Positions 44,560-52,796 of a stretch of 64,000 bases of DNA are shown one piece after another; the stretch's first letter is position 1; every line of letters starts with the position of its first letter. Source of the DNA: Bacillus subtilis (GTDB taxonomy: Bacteria > Bacillota > Bacilli > Bacillales > Bacillaceae_C); contig NZ_VTQV01000008.1 of NCBI RefSeq assembly GCF_008764245.1, positions 1 through 64,000 on the forward strand, read 5' to 3'. The notes below the pieces were generated by a model, which was not told where the DNA came from, searched no databases, and saw only the letters and a list, made by a program, of their open reading frames with translations. The position numbers were made by a program, and so were the translations under genes.

Positions 44560-46272
44560 TTACTGGCTAATTTTTTTTACAGCTTCTAGTACATCAGCTG
44601 TGTTACTCATTTGTAATGCTTCTTTTGCAAGGTTTTCCATTTCTTGCTTGGAAAGTTTCGCAATTTGTGCACGAGCTCGCAAAATCGATGTCGCGCTCAT
44701 TGAAAATTCATCAAGACCAAGACCTAATAGTAGCGGGATTGCTAATTCATCTCCAGCCATTTCGCCACACATTCCAGCCCATTTGCCTTCTCTGTGAGCC
44801 GCATCAATGACCATTTTGACCAATCGTAAAATAGCAGGTGAATATGGTTGATATAAATAGGAAACTCGTTCATTCATTCGATCGGCAGCCATCGTATATT
44901 GAATTAAATCATTGGTTCCAATACTAAAGAAGTCTACTTCCTTCGCAAAAAGATCTGCCATTACCGCTGTTGAAGGAATTTCGACCATAATCCCTGTTTC
45001 AATATGCTCTGCAACAGAGATACCTTCACTTACTAATTTTTGTTTCTCTTCCTCTAAGATCTGTTTCGCTTCTCTAAATTCGTCAAGCGTCGCAATCATT
45101 GGGAACATTATTTTCAAATTCCCATAAGCACTTGCACGCAATAAAGCCCGCAATTGCGTACGGAAAATATCCTGCTGCTCCAGACATAATCTGATCGCTC
45201 GGAAACCAAGGAAAGGATTCATTTCTTCTGGTAAATCAAGATATGGTAGATTTTTATCGCCACCAATATCAAGTGTTCTTACTACTACAGCTTTCCCTTC
45301 CATTCCTTCCAATACTTTCTTATAGGATTCAAACTGTTCTTCCTCAGTCGGTAATTCAGTCCGGCCCATATACAAGAACTCTGTTCGATACAAACCAACT
45401 GCTTCTGCGCCATTATGCAGCACACCTTCAAGATCATCCGGTGTCCCAATATTCGCCGCAAGCTCGACTTGATGTCCATCAGCAGAAACAGATTTTTCAT
45501 TGACGAGCTTCGTGAGCTCTGCCTTCTCTGCCTCAAACTGTTGCTGTTTTTCCTTGTATTCAGCCAATACTTCAGTTGATGGATTAATATGGATTTCTCC
45601 TTGAAGACCATCAACAATCAGCATGTCTCCATTATTAATTTTTTTCGTCGCCTCTTTGGTCCCAACGACAGCTGGAATTTCCAACGAGCGCGCCATAATC
45701 GCGGAGTGAGATGTACGACCACCAATATTTGTTGTAAAACCCTTCACAAACTTACGATTCAATTGCGCCGTATCAGAAGGAGTTAAATCTTCAGCTACAA
45801 CCACAACTTCTTCGGAAATCATACTAGGATTAACAATCTCGACACCAAGCAAATGGGATAAAACCCGTTTCGTTACATCGCGGATATCGGCTGCGCGCTC
45901 GCGCATATATTCATTATCCATTTGCTCAAACATCGTGATAAACATATCTGTTGTATCTTTTAAAGCTTGTTCCGCATTTACCTTTTCCGTATTAATTTTA
46001 TCTTCAATAGAAGCAATCAATTCGGGATCGCTTAACACTAATAGATGCGCTTCAAAGATGTCTGCTTTATCCTTCCCAAGCTCTGCCTCTGCCTGATTTT
46101 TAATCAATTCGAGCTCTTGTTTGGAAGTGGCAAGTGCCCCTTGGAGCCTGTCCACCTCTGCAGTAGGATCGGATACGGTTTTCTTCTCAAAAGTTAGATC
46201 TGGTTCTACTAAACGATAGGCCTTCGCGATAGCTATTCCTCTTGAAGCAGCTATTCCCGTAAGTACGTTCAT
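44560..46272 (-). CDS. ptsI: Phosphoenolpyruvate-protein phosphotransferase (PTS Enzyme I)
   Basis: A 570-residue cytoplasmic enzyme that moves phosphate from phosphoenolpyruvate to HPr, powering all PTS sugar uptake. It opens with [14 protein letters not shown]. The phosphorylated histidine lies in [21 protein letters not shown] (about residue 190). The C-terminal PEP-binding half has [10 protein letters not shown], the [15 protein letters not shown] block and the cysteine motif MCGEMAGDE. Its ATG overlaps the ptsH stop codon (TAATG). The gene order ptsH-ptsI is the standard one. Confidence 0.97.
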   Translation of the reverse strand: MNVLTGIAASRGIAIAKAYRLVEPDLTFEKKTVSDPTAEVDRLQGALATSKQELELIKNQAEAELGKDKADIFEAHLLVLSDPELIASIEDKINTEKVNAEQALKDTTDMFITMFEQMDNEYMRERAADIRDVTKRVLSHLLGVEIVNPSMISEEVVVVAEDLTPSDTAQLNRKFVKGFTTNIGGRTSHSAIMARSLEIPAVVGTKEATKKINNGDMLIVDGLQGEIHINPSTEVLAEYKEKQQQFEAEKAELTKLVNEKSVSADGHQVELAANIGTPDDLEGVLHNGAEAVGLYRTEFLYMGRTELPTEEEQFESYKKVLEGMEGKAVVVRTLDIGGDKNLPYLDLPEEMNPFLGFRAIRLCLEQQDIFRTQLRALLRASAYGNLKIMFPMIATLDEFREAKQILEEEKQKLVSEGISVAEHIETGIMVEIPSTAVMADLFAKEVDFFSIGTNDLIQYTMAADRMNERVSYLYQPYSPAILRLVKMVIDAAHREGKWAGMCGEMAGDELAIPLLLGLGLDEFSMSATSILRARAQIAKLSKQEMENLAKEALQMSNTADVLEAVKKISQ

Positions 46273-46538
46273 TAGTCAACCAACCCCTCATTTTTTAATG
46301 TGTCGGCAATATGATTTAATGCCGCTTCTTCATCAGTTCCCTCAGCGATCACTTTAATCTCGGCATCCTTGCCAACTCCCATAGCCATGATCGACATAAT
46401 CGATTTCAAATTGGCTGGTCTCCCTTTATATTCGAGAGTAATCTCTGACTGAAATTGACTAGCTGCCTTTACTAAATTTGTCGCTGGACGTGCATGAATA
46501 CCTGTCTCATCTGTTATTGTGAATGCTCTCTCTAACAT
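46272..46538 (-). CDS. ptsH: PTS phosphocarrier protein HPr
   Basis: An 88-residue protein that carries phosphate from Enzyme I to the sugar-specific enzymes. The active-site histidine is H15 in [11 protein letters not shown]. The regulatory serine phosphorylated by HPr kinase lies in [11 protein letters not shown] (Ser46), so catabolite repression through CcpA is expected. AAAGGAG stands 8 nt before the ATG at 46538; the longer open frame extends into the leader and is rejected. The leader contains a promoter, a RAT antiterminator and an overlapping terminator. Confidence 0.97.
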   Translation of the reverse strand: MLERAFTITDETGIHARPATNLVKAASQFQSEITLEYKGRPANLKSIMSIMAMGVGKDAEIKVIAEGTDEEAALNHIADTLKNEGLVD

Positions 46539-46581
46539 ATCAAATTCTCCTTTAGAAATAAAATCATAGTACTTGTGTCGC

Positions 46582-46641
46582 AAAATAAAAACCTAAATAA
46601 GTACATATATGGCTTGCATATACATTACTTACCTAGGTTTT
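46582..46641 (-). terminator. Intrinsic terminator in the ptsHI leader
   Basis: On the minus strand a long stem starts AAAACCTAGGTAAGTA and returns TACTTATTTAGGTTTT, with further pairing inside and a CAAGC loop. The tail is TTTTTATTTT. It ends about 44 nt before the ptsH start codon. No gene lies between the promoter and this hairpin, so it is an attenuator and not the end of another gene. Its 5' arm overlaps the RAT element. Confidence 0.85.
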
Positions 46642-46664
46642 GCCTGCATTACCAGTCACAACCC
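46635..46664 (-). promoter_or_regulatory. RAT antiterminator (LicT/SacY type) of ptsHI
   Basis: The minus-strand leader reads GGGTTGTGACTGGTAATGCA followed by GGCAAAACCT. This matches the 29-30 nt RNA hairpin bound by antiterminators of the BglG/SacY/LicT family (pattern GGATTGTTACTG...GCAGGCAAAACCT). Its 3' end forms the 5' arm of the terminator, so the two structures exclude each other. When the protein binds, ptsHI should be transcribed. Confidence 0.85.
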
Positions 46665-46686
46665 TATAAAATATTGAACAACATAT

Positions 46687-46715
46687 ATTATATACAATTA
46701 TCCACTTATCTTCAA
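46687..46715 (-). promoter_or_regulatory. Promoter of ptsHI
   Basis: On the minus strand TTGAAG (46715-46710) and TATAAT (46692-46687) are separated by 17 bp. The start site would be near 46680, about 16 nt before the RAT element. Confidence 0.8.
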
Positions 46716-46982
46716 AAGATTACCCTAGATTTTGACCATTTGTAGCGATAACTTGCTGATACCACTCTCTTTCGATTTCCTGCTAAAAATCTTTTTAAAG
46801 AACTCTATAAATCTCATATGCGACTAGACTTCCTCCCGTGTCCTTATTTTTAATAGCAGAAGTTAAACCTTAATAATTGCAAAACAGCCTATTTTACATT
46901 TGTGGCAATTAAAAGTAATATGGTTTGATGAGGAATTTTTAGGAAAACAACATAAGGAATCTTATTACAAAGTGAGGGCTAG

Positions 46983-47630
46983 ATGTTGAAAAGTAATAGA
47001 AAAATATTAATGACGATGTCTTTAATACTCGTTATTTTATTGGCAGCTTGTGGGAGCTCATCTAACGAATCCAATGCTGCTTTGGAAGACCAGTCTGAAG
47101 AGAATCAGTCATCTCAAGACACAATGGACAATTCTGCTGATGAAGATTCAATAGACAATAATACAAACACCGACAATACGGATACGGACGATAATAATGC
47201 AAACGAAAAAGTGGATCCATCTAACAATGAACCTACAAAAGAAGAAGACTTGTCTGCTAATACGACAGCAAATCTGAAGGAAGAATATCTCCAGAAATTA
47301 AATGATGCGAAAAACGAAGTGGAAGAGATGCGAGAAAATCCTATAGACGATACCACCATCGCTATGAAAAAAGTAGAAGGAGATGCATACGATATTTGGG
47401 ACGGATTGTTAAATGAAATTTATAAAGCCTTAGAGAAGCAACTTCCTGCAGAGGAGATGGAACAGCTTAGAAAAGAACAACGTGAATGGATAGATAACCG
47501 AGATCAAGCTGCAAAAGAAGCCTCTCTTAAATATGAAGGCGGGACAATGGAACAATTAGAATATGTAAAGGTTGAGAACGACCTTACAGAAGAAAGATGC
47601 TTTGAATTAGTTGAAAACTATATGAAATAG
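46983..47630 (+). CDS. LprI-family lipoprotein (DUF1311-like)
   Basis: A 215-residue secreted lipoprotein. The signal ends in the lipobox LLAAC. A low-complexity linker rich in Asp, Asn, Ser and Glu follows (about residues 27-95). The C-terminal domain of about 115 residues matches the LprI/DUF1311 fold: LRKEQREWIDNRDQAAKEASLKYEGGTM, then LTEERCFELVENYM. LprI of Mycobacterium tuberculosis is reported as a lysozyme inhibitor. The Bacillus members are uncharacterised, so that function is not assured here. The gene stands alone with a terminator. Confidence 0.82.
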   Translation: MLKSNRKILMTMSLILVILLAACGSSSNESNAALEDQSEENQSSQDTMDNSADEDSIDNNTNTDNTDTDDNNANEKVDPSNNEPTKEEDLSANTTANLKEEYLQKLNDAKNEVEEMRENPIDDTTIAMKKVEGDAYDIWDGLLNEIYKALEKQLPAEEMEQLRKEQREWIDNRDQAAKEASLKYEGGTMEQLEYVKVENDLTEERCFELVENYMK

Positions 47631-47670
47631 AGACATTTCTCTTCAATCCATAATTGTTTTTGAAATAGTT

Positions 47671-47717
47671 AAAAACACCTGCTAACTCCGCCGCAGCGAG
47701 AAAGCAAGTGTTTTTTA
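47671..47717 (+). terminator. Terminator of the LprI-like gene
   Basis: AAAAACACCTGCT pairs with AGCAAGTGTTTTT with one mismatch, around a long loop. A run of T follows. Confidence 0.65.
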
Positions 47718-47734
47718 CTTTGGCAACTTTTAGG

Positions 47735-47875
47735 TTAATCGTGACGTCTTGCATCTTCGCGGAGTTCCGCCACAAACTGCTGCGTTGCCTCTTGTTGCTT
47801 GGATTCTTTTAGTTGATCTGCTAATTGTGATTTTAATAAAGCCCACCATTACCTTCTGTTTCAGACCACATATTC
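47735..47875 (-). pseudogene. C-terminal remnant of an unidentified gene
   Basis: On the minus strand an open frame of about 40 codons reads LLKSQLADQLKESKQQEATQ and then FVAELREDARRHD before a TAA stop. The charged helical pattern resembles the tail of foldase or chaperone proteins, but this is only an impression. There is no start codon. It abuts the stop of the upstream unknown gene, which lies on the same strand. Confidence 0.35.
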
Positions 47876-48810
47876 TACTCACGGAAAACGGGATCTGTTA
47901 CTTGTTCACCTAGTGAATCGTAATTTGCTCCTCCGGATGTACCATCACTATTTAAAACGTAAATCAGTTCCATTCTGGAAAAGAAATCAAATTGTTCATC
48001 CGTATATATATCCTCAATCATTTCTGTTTCCCCTTTTGGAACAGTGAGAACGTAATCCGAGTTATCATAATTACCGTTAATGAATATATGTTCATCTATT
48101 CCAGCTAATGAAACTTGGCTTGGTTTAATTCTTATGTGGTAATCACTATTATTGACAATTTGCAAGTGTGCATTGACTGGACTGTGATGCGTTGGTTCTG
48201 CAAAAGTTTCTATGTCTGTAGGATCAAACCGTTCAAACACAAGACGGATCGTTATTCGTTCTCTATCTTCCTTTTTCAAATCTGAATAGTCAACTAATTC
48301 TATTTCTTCCTCCCACTCTGGCAATTTTTCTGTCGGCTCCATTTCTATCAATTTATTATCTCTTATAATGAACATTTGATCTTCATCATATAATAATTGA
48401 TAGGATATAGGATGGGTGAAGGTAGGAGGATCATCATGAACGCTAACACGACTAATATCCGAAACAATATTCTTTTTATACCGATCTAGATTATCGTACA
48501 CTTTTTCCTCAATGGTTTCGAAGTGGAGTTCTATACTCTTCCCATCCACCTCGTATGTACCATTCACCTTTTGTTTTATATTCTGATTTCCTCCATAAGC
48601 CTGTAGATATAGTTCAAATGTTTCATCATCTTCTAAATTAACAAAGTATTGAAAGGTTGTCCCCATCTCACTGCTCTCTACTTCTGCTGTTTTGAAAAAT
48701 GAAGATTGTGCTGTATCTCCCCCTATCTTTAAGAAGTAGGTAATCCCCAAAACCGCTAGAAGCAGAATTGCTACTCCACTTACCATCATGATCCACTGCT
48801 TTTTACCCAA
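47875..48810 (-). CDS. Membrane-anchored protein of unknown function
   Basis: A 311-residue protein with one N-terminal membrane helix (about residues 6-28, GVAILLLAVLGITYFL) and a large acidic extracytoplasmic part. That part looks beta-rich, for example LQIVNNSDYHIRIKPSQVSL and YDNSDYVLTVPKGE. There is no lipobox cysteine and no catalytic motif I can recognise. The start is a TTG after AAGGAG. Neighbours give no hint of its role. Confidence 0.65.
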   Translation of the reverse strand: MGKKQWIMMVSGVAILLLAVLGITYFLKIGGDTAQSSFFKTAEVESSEMGTTFQYFVNLEDDETFELYLQAYGGNQNIKQKVNGTYEVDGKSIELHFETIEEKVYDNLDRYKKNIVSDISRVSVHDDPPTFTHPISYQLLYDEDQMFIIRDNKLIEMEPTEKLPEWEEEIELVDYSDLKKEDRERITIRLVFERFDPTDIETFAEPTHHSPVNAHLQIVNNSDYHIRIKPSQVSLAGIDEHIFINGNYDNSDYVLTVPKGETEMIEDIYTDEQFDFFSRMELIYVLNSDGTSGGANYDSLGEQVTDPVFRE

Positions 48811-49065
48811 TTGAAACTCTCCTTCTTATGGTTATAATTCACTATGAAAATAGTACCATAAAAGTCATAAATTCCGATATAATTCGCTCCATTCCTTCAC
48901 GGCTAGTTCAGCCAACATTTTTCATGCTGCACAAGGAACATGAACAAATACGGGAAAGTGAATTGGAGGGACGATTTGTTTCATAAAAAATAGAGGCCTT
49001 ATGCATAAAGGAACATGTATAGGGTAAATAAAAAATAGAGTAATTAATTAAGGAGTTGATGTTTC

Positions 49066-49488
49066 ATGTCAGATGTATTATTTACATCTACAGCAACCGC
49101 TACAGGAGGGCGCGAAGGTCACGTCCATTCATCCGATAACGTCCTTCAATTTGATACAGCCCAACCAGGAAGTGCTCGAGCCAAAGAATTAGACCAATCG
49201 ACAAATCCTGAACAGCTATTTGCAGCTGGATATGCTGCTTGCTTTGACGGTGCCTTACAATTAGTCGCTAGCAAGGAACATGTCAAGTTCTCTTCAGAAG
49301 TTACTGCCAATGTAAGCCTATTAAAAGACGAGGCAGACCAAGGCTTCAAACTGGCTGTTACCCTGCAAGTGAAAGGAACAGATATTGAAAGGGACAAGCT
49401 AGAAGACTTAGTTGAAAAGGCCCACCAATTCTGTCCTTATTCGAAGGCTACTAGAGGGAATATTGAAGTGAAATTAGAAGTATTATAA
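49066..49488 (+). CDS. ohr: Organic hydroperoxide resistance protein (Ohr/OsmC family)
   Basis: A 140-residue thiol peroxidase that reduces organic hydroperoxides in the cytoplasm. The two redox cysteines lie in AGYAACFDGAL (about residue 59) and HQFCPYSKATRGN (about residue 123), the normal Ohr spacing. The N-terminal ATATGGREGHV block is also typical. AAGGAG precedes the ATG. No ohrR-type MarR regulator lies beside it, although ohrR commonly adjoins ohr in bacilli; the MarR gene at 33.3 kb is tied to an MFS pump instead. The window thus holds two peroxide systems, AhpCF and Ohr. Confidence 0.95.
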   Translation: MSDVLFTSTATATGGREGHVHSSDNVLQFDTAQPGSARAKELDQSTNPEQLFAAGYAACFDGALQLVASKEHVKFSSEVTANVSLLKDEADQGFKLAVTLQVKGTDIERDKLEDLVEKAHQFCPYSKATRGNIEVKLEVL

Positions 49489-49648
49489 AAGGATGTTCAA
49501 CAAGTTTGGTAAAAAATGACACTGTGAATTTTTTCAATCAGCTGTTTTTTCCTTATCCCCACTGATTGGGATTCGCGACATCTTATCGCTTTACCCGGAC
49601 TAAAACATCCTCCCCCTAAACCAATCGGGAATAAATGCAATGAACTAG

Positions 49649-49685
49649 AGACTGTAGACAAATAGGTAGGTCTACAGTCTTTTTA
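49649..49685 (+). terminator. Stem-loop terminator between ohr and yesL
   Basis: AGACTGTAGAC pairs perfectly with GTCTACAGTCT around a loop of about 10 nt, followed by TTTTT. The remaining spacer (49489-49912) shows no gene. Confidence 0.82.
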
Positions 49686-49912
49686 TCGTGCAAACTAAGA
49701 TTCCATCTCCAAATCAGAGAGTGCCAGACAGTTACTTTTTGATTACACTAAAAAACTTCCAGTCACCTCCTGATTATCTCGGTTTCTTTTTCAATTTGAT
49801 TTTTCCTTTATGAATGAATTTAAGTAAGCGCTAGAAATTCTAGTTGAATTTCCCTATGCAACATGATAAAGTTAGCTCCATAAAAAGTCCTACAATAAGG
49901 TGGTGAAAAGGC

Positions 49913-50599
49913 ATGGGAACAAGTGGTTTCATTAAGGGGTTGTATAGTCTTTCCTTATGGGTGATAAAATTTGTTTCACTTAATGCAATTTGGTTGATAA
50001 TGAACATTCCGATTGTGTTTCTTTTTTTGAATGTATTGGCTGCCGAAACAGCTGATCATTTGCTTGTTAACATATTTACGATTGTTATCTTGATCCCATT
50101 TTTATTATTTCCCTCGACTACTGCCATGTTTGGAGTTGTTCGTCAATGGATTATGGGTAACACGGATATACGAATTCTACATTCATTTTGGAAATATTAT
50201 CGGGAGAATTATGTTAGAAGCTTATTGGGAGGAGTGATTATTGCTCCACTTAGCGCTATTCTAGTGGTTGATTACTTCTATTTCACGGAGGCAAGCTCTC
50301 CATTATTTTATATTTTCCTCTTTGTCGGAGTGTTCATCTTTGTCTTGATTATGCATTTTTTCTCTAATACGGTGCATGTAGATTTAAAGTTTTCTACTAC
50401 ATTAAGAAACTCCTTTCTACTATCTGTAGGTAGTCCAATCCATACGATTGGTATTGCCGCTAGCAGTTTCATTATTATATATATCAGTATAAAAGTAGCT
50501 AGTACTCTCATTTTTTTAGGTGCGGGGTCCTGTCTAGCTTATTGCTCCTTTTATTTATATTACAAAAGTCAAAGTCAAATGATAGAACAAAAATCTTAA
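49913..50599 (+). CDS. YesL family membrane protein (DUF624)
   Basis: A 228-residue protein with about five or six helices, of the YesL/DUF624 family. It begins SLSLWVIKFVSLNAIWLIMNIP and has the conserved LFPSTTAMFGVVRQWIMG block (about residues 65-82). YesL-like genes regularly accompany oligosaccharide ABC transporters of the LplB/LplC type and glycan hydrolases, as in the rhamnogalacturonan cluster of B. subtilis. Their role is not established. Here it precedes the LacI gene by 112 bp on the same strand. Confidence 0.85.
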   Translation: MGTSGFIKGLYSLSLWVIKFVSLNAIWLIMNIPIVFLFLNVLAAETADHLLVNIFTIVILIPFLLFPSTTAMFGVVRQWIMGNTDIRILHSFWKYYRENYVRSLLGGVIIAPLSAILVVDYFYFTEASSPLFYIFLFVGVFIFVLIMHFFSNTVHVDLKFSTTLRNSFLLSVGSPIHTIGIAASSFIIIYISIKVASTLIFLGAGSCLAYCSFYLYYKSQSQMIEQKS

Positions 50600-50647
50600 A
50601 CCTTCTTTCGAAAGATTAAAAGCACAATTATATTTCATATGTATGCG

Positions 50648-50676
50648 TTGACATTTGAAATGTGAAGTGGTACATT
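50648..50676 (+). promoter_or_regulatory. Promoter of lacI
   Basis: TTGACA (50648-50653) and TACATT (50671-50676) are separated by 17 bp, with a start site near 50683. Confidence 0.72.
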
Positions 50677-50682
50677 AGCCAT

Positions 50683-50700
50683 AATAAAAACGTTTTTATT
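50683..50700 (+). promoter_or_regulatory. LacI-family operator at the lacI start site
   Basis: AATAAAAACGTTTTTATT is a perfect 18-bp palindrome with the central CG of LacI/GalR operators. It covers the predicted transcription start, as expected for autorepression. Confidence 0.78.
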
Positions 50701-50711
50701 TTTAAAAGAAG

Positions 50712-51734
50712 GTGATTGCTATAAAAAAAGTAACCATTAAGGATGTTGCAAGGCAGGCGAATGTTTCTATTTCTACTGTCTCTAATGCACTAAATGATAT
50801 AAACGTACTCCATCCTGATACAAAAGCACATATATTAAAAGTCGCAAAAGATCTGAATTATATTCCTAATTTACATGGTAAAAATTTAAAGGCTAAGAAT
50901 ACTAAAACACTTGGTTTATTTTTAAGAAGTATAAAAGGTCCCTACTATGGAACTTTAGTGGATTCAATAGCAAATGAATGTGAAAAATATGGATATGATT
51001 TAAGTGTATTTATCACTAAAAATGAAAGTGCAACAATTAATAATATCATGGGCAGGAAAGTAGATGGTGCCATACTGCTAAACGAATGGCTTACCGAGGA
51101 TAATCTAGATTTATTGGAAAACTCAATGATTCCGTTAGTCTTTCTTGATCGAGAAAAAATAGGAAAATGTATCTCTAGTGTTGTGTTCTCATCCTATAAA
51201 GGCGGAGAGATGGTGGCTCGCCATTTGCTACAACTTGGGCACAAAAAAATAGGCTATATACATGGTGTAGAAGATCAATACGATGATAAAGAGAGATTTA
51301 GAGGTTTCCAAAACACTTTAGAAAAAGCAGGCCTATCGGTGGATGAAAATAATTGTTTGTATGGATTATTTGAAGAGGAGACGACATTTAATGAAGTTAA
51401 ACAATTTATTCGAAGTGGAAAGGAATTACCAGATGCCTTTTTTGCCGCCAACGACCTCAGTGCTATTGGTTGTATCAAAGCATTACAATCTGAAGGATAT
51501 GCCGTACCACAAGATATAACTGTAATAGGTTTTGATGATATTGAGTTAAGTGCTTATTTTAACAACGGCATAACAACCGTCAGAAACCCGATTGTGAAGC
51601 AAGGTGTTAAAGCAGTAGAAAGATTACTAAATATGATTACAAACAAGGATACAGGAAAGTTGGATAAATTAGATGGTGAATTAATCATCAGAAATTCATG
51701 CTCATCTAATAGACGATTAACTTCTCATTCCTAA
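50712..51734 (+). CDS. LacI family transcriptional regulator
   Basis: About 337-340 residues. The HTH domain at the N-terminus reads TIKDVARQANVSISTVSNAL, followed by the hinge helix ILKVAKDLNYIPN. The periplasmic-binding-like sensor domain fills the rest, with GAILLNEWL, FAANDLSAIGCIKAL and VIGFDDIELSAYFNNGITTVR. It probably represses the ABC transporter/hydrolase operon downstream and itself, and is released by an oligosaccharide. The GTG at 50712 lies within the AAGGTGAT ribosome site. That site is better spaced for the in-frame ATA at 50721. Confidence 0.92.
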   Translation: MIAIKKVTIKDVARQANVSISTVSNALNDINVLHPDTKAHILKVAKDLNYIPNLHGKNLKAKNTKTLGLFLRSIKGPYYGTLVDSIANECEKYGYDLSVFITKNESATINNIMGRKVDGAILLNEWLTEDNLDLLENSMIPLVFLDREKIGKCISSVVFSSYKGGEMVARHLLQLGHKKIGYIHGVEDQYDDKERFRGFQNTLEKAGLSVDENNCLYGLFEEETTFNEVKQFIRSGKELPDAFFAANDLSAIGCIKALQSEGYAVPQDITVIGFDDIELSAYFNNGITTVRNPIVKQGVKAVERLLNMITNKDTGKLDKLDGELIIRNSCSSNRRLTSHS

Positions 51735-51784
51735 AAAAGCTTCCCTATGCAACTTAATAAGTATATTGAACACGATTCAACTAA

Positions 51785-51800
51785 ATAAAAACGTTTTTAT
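51785..51800 (+). promoter_or_regulatory. LacI-family operator 1 of the transporter operon
   Basis: ATAAAAACGTTTTTAT, the same palindrome as at the lacI promoter. Its centre is 31 bp from that of the next copy, about three helical turns, which would suit cooperative binding. I could not place the promoter precisely. Confidence 0.75.
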
Positions 51801-51816
51801 ATTTACTTTTTTAAAA

Positions 51817-51830
51817 TAAAAACGTTTTTA
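51817..51830 (+). promoter_or_regulatory. LacI-family operator 2 of the transporter operon
   Basis: TAAAAACGTTTTTA, the third copy of the palindrome, 31 nt before the start codon of the first permease gene. Confidence 0.75.
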
Positions 51831-51861
51831 GTAAAGAAAAATATATAAAGGAGGTTTTCAC

Positions 51862-52779
51862 GTGGAGAATAAGACCCTATTAGGGAGACTTAAAAATGAG
51901 CTTCCATTACAGTTGATGGTTCTACCAGGTGTCATTTTTATGATTATCTTTGGGTATCTTCCGATCTACGGATTGATTATTGCTTTTAAAAGTTTCTCTG
52001 TAACGGACACGATCAGTTCAGCACCTTGGGTTGGTTTAGAAAATTTTAAAATCGCCTTTACGGACAAATTCTTTTGGGAGGCTGTTGTCAATACATTGGC
52101 TATTAGCTTTATCAAACTATTGATTGGTTTTATCTCACCTATTATTCTAGCGATTATGATTTTTGAATTAAAGGATGGCAAGTTTAAAAAAATCGTTCAA
52201 ACGATTTCTTACCTCCCTCACTTCCTCTCATGGGTCGTTCTAGGTGGGATGTTAATCAGCTGGCTCTCAACTACTGGGTTATTGAGCACGCTGCTAGTCA
52301 ATCTGGGAATCATGGATCAACCGCGAAACTTTTTAGTCAATCCCAATAATTATTGGGCAATCGCTTCACTTTCTGAAGTGTGGAAAAGCGTTGGTTGGGG
52401 GACGATCCTTTACTTAGCTACTATGGCCGGCATTGACCCATCTTATTATGAGGCCGCTAAAATGGACGGGGCTACTAAGTTACAACAAATTTGGCATGTG
52501 ACGTTACCAAATATGAAGTTCATCATTATTTTAATGTTTATCTTAGCGGTAGGCGGTATTCTGGATTCCAATTTAGACCAAACTTTAGTCTTGATAAATC
52601 CATTAAACTCCTCTAAAGCTGAAGTCATTAATTCATATGTCTTTAAAATTGGGTTGGCACAAGGGGACTTTTCATATGCAACTGCTGTTGGACTAGCCAT
52701 TTCCGTCATCTCCTTACTTCTGGTTTTAATAACGCATGCGGTTACTAAAAGGCTAAATGATAATAAATCCGTATTTTAG
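51862..52779 (+). CDS. Oligosaccharide ABC transporter permease, LplB/YteP type
   Basis: A 305-residue inner-membrane protein with six helices. The conserved cytoplasmic EAA loop reads YEAAKMDGATKLQQIWHVTLPNM (about residue 195). The block WVGLENFKIAF near the N-terminus is typical of the LplB group. The start is a GTG, 7 nt after AAAGGAGG. No ATPase gene lies in the locus, so a shared MsmX-type ATPase encoded elsewhere probably powers the importer, as known for such systems in B. subtilis. Confidence 0.92.
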   Translation: MENKTLLGRLKNELPLQLMVLPGVIFMIIFGYLPIYGLIIAFKSFSVTDTISSAPWVGLENFKIAFTDKFFWEAVVNTLAISFIKLLIGFISPIILAIMIFELKDGKFKKIVQTISYLPHFLSWVVLGGMLISWLSTTGLLSTLLVNLGIMDQPRNFLVNPNNYWAIASLSEVWKSVGWGTILYLATMAGIDPSYYEAAKMDGATKLQQIWHVTLPNMKFIIILMFILAVGGILDSNLDQTLVLINPLNSSKAEVINSYVFKIGLAQGDFSYATAVGLAISVISLLLVLITHAVTKRLNDNKSVF

Positions 52780-52796
52780 GAAAGGGAGTGATTGTT

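Noticed and set aside
48880-48985. Possible coding remnant upstream of ohr (MLHKEHEQIRESELEGRFVS)
   Set aside because: The open frame is short, has no ribosome site and matches no family I know, including OhrR.
50683-50700. CcpA cre site reading of the AAAAACGTTTTT palindromes
   Set aside because: The conserved TG and CA outer positions of cre are absent, and three near-identical copies next to a LacI gene favour a dedicated operator.
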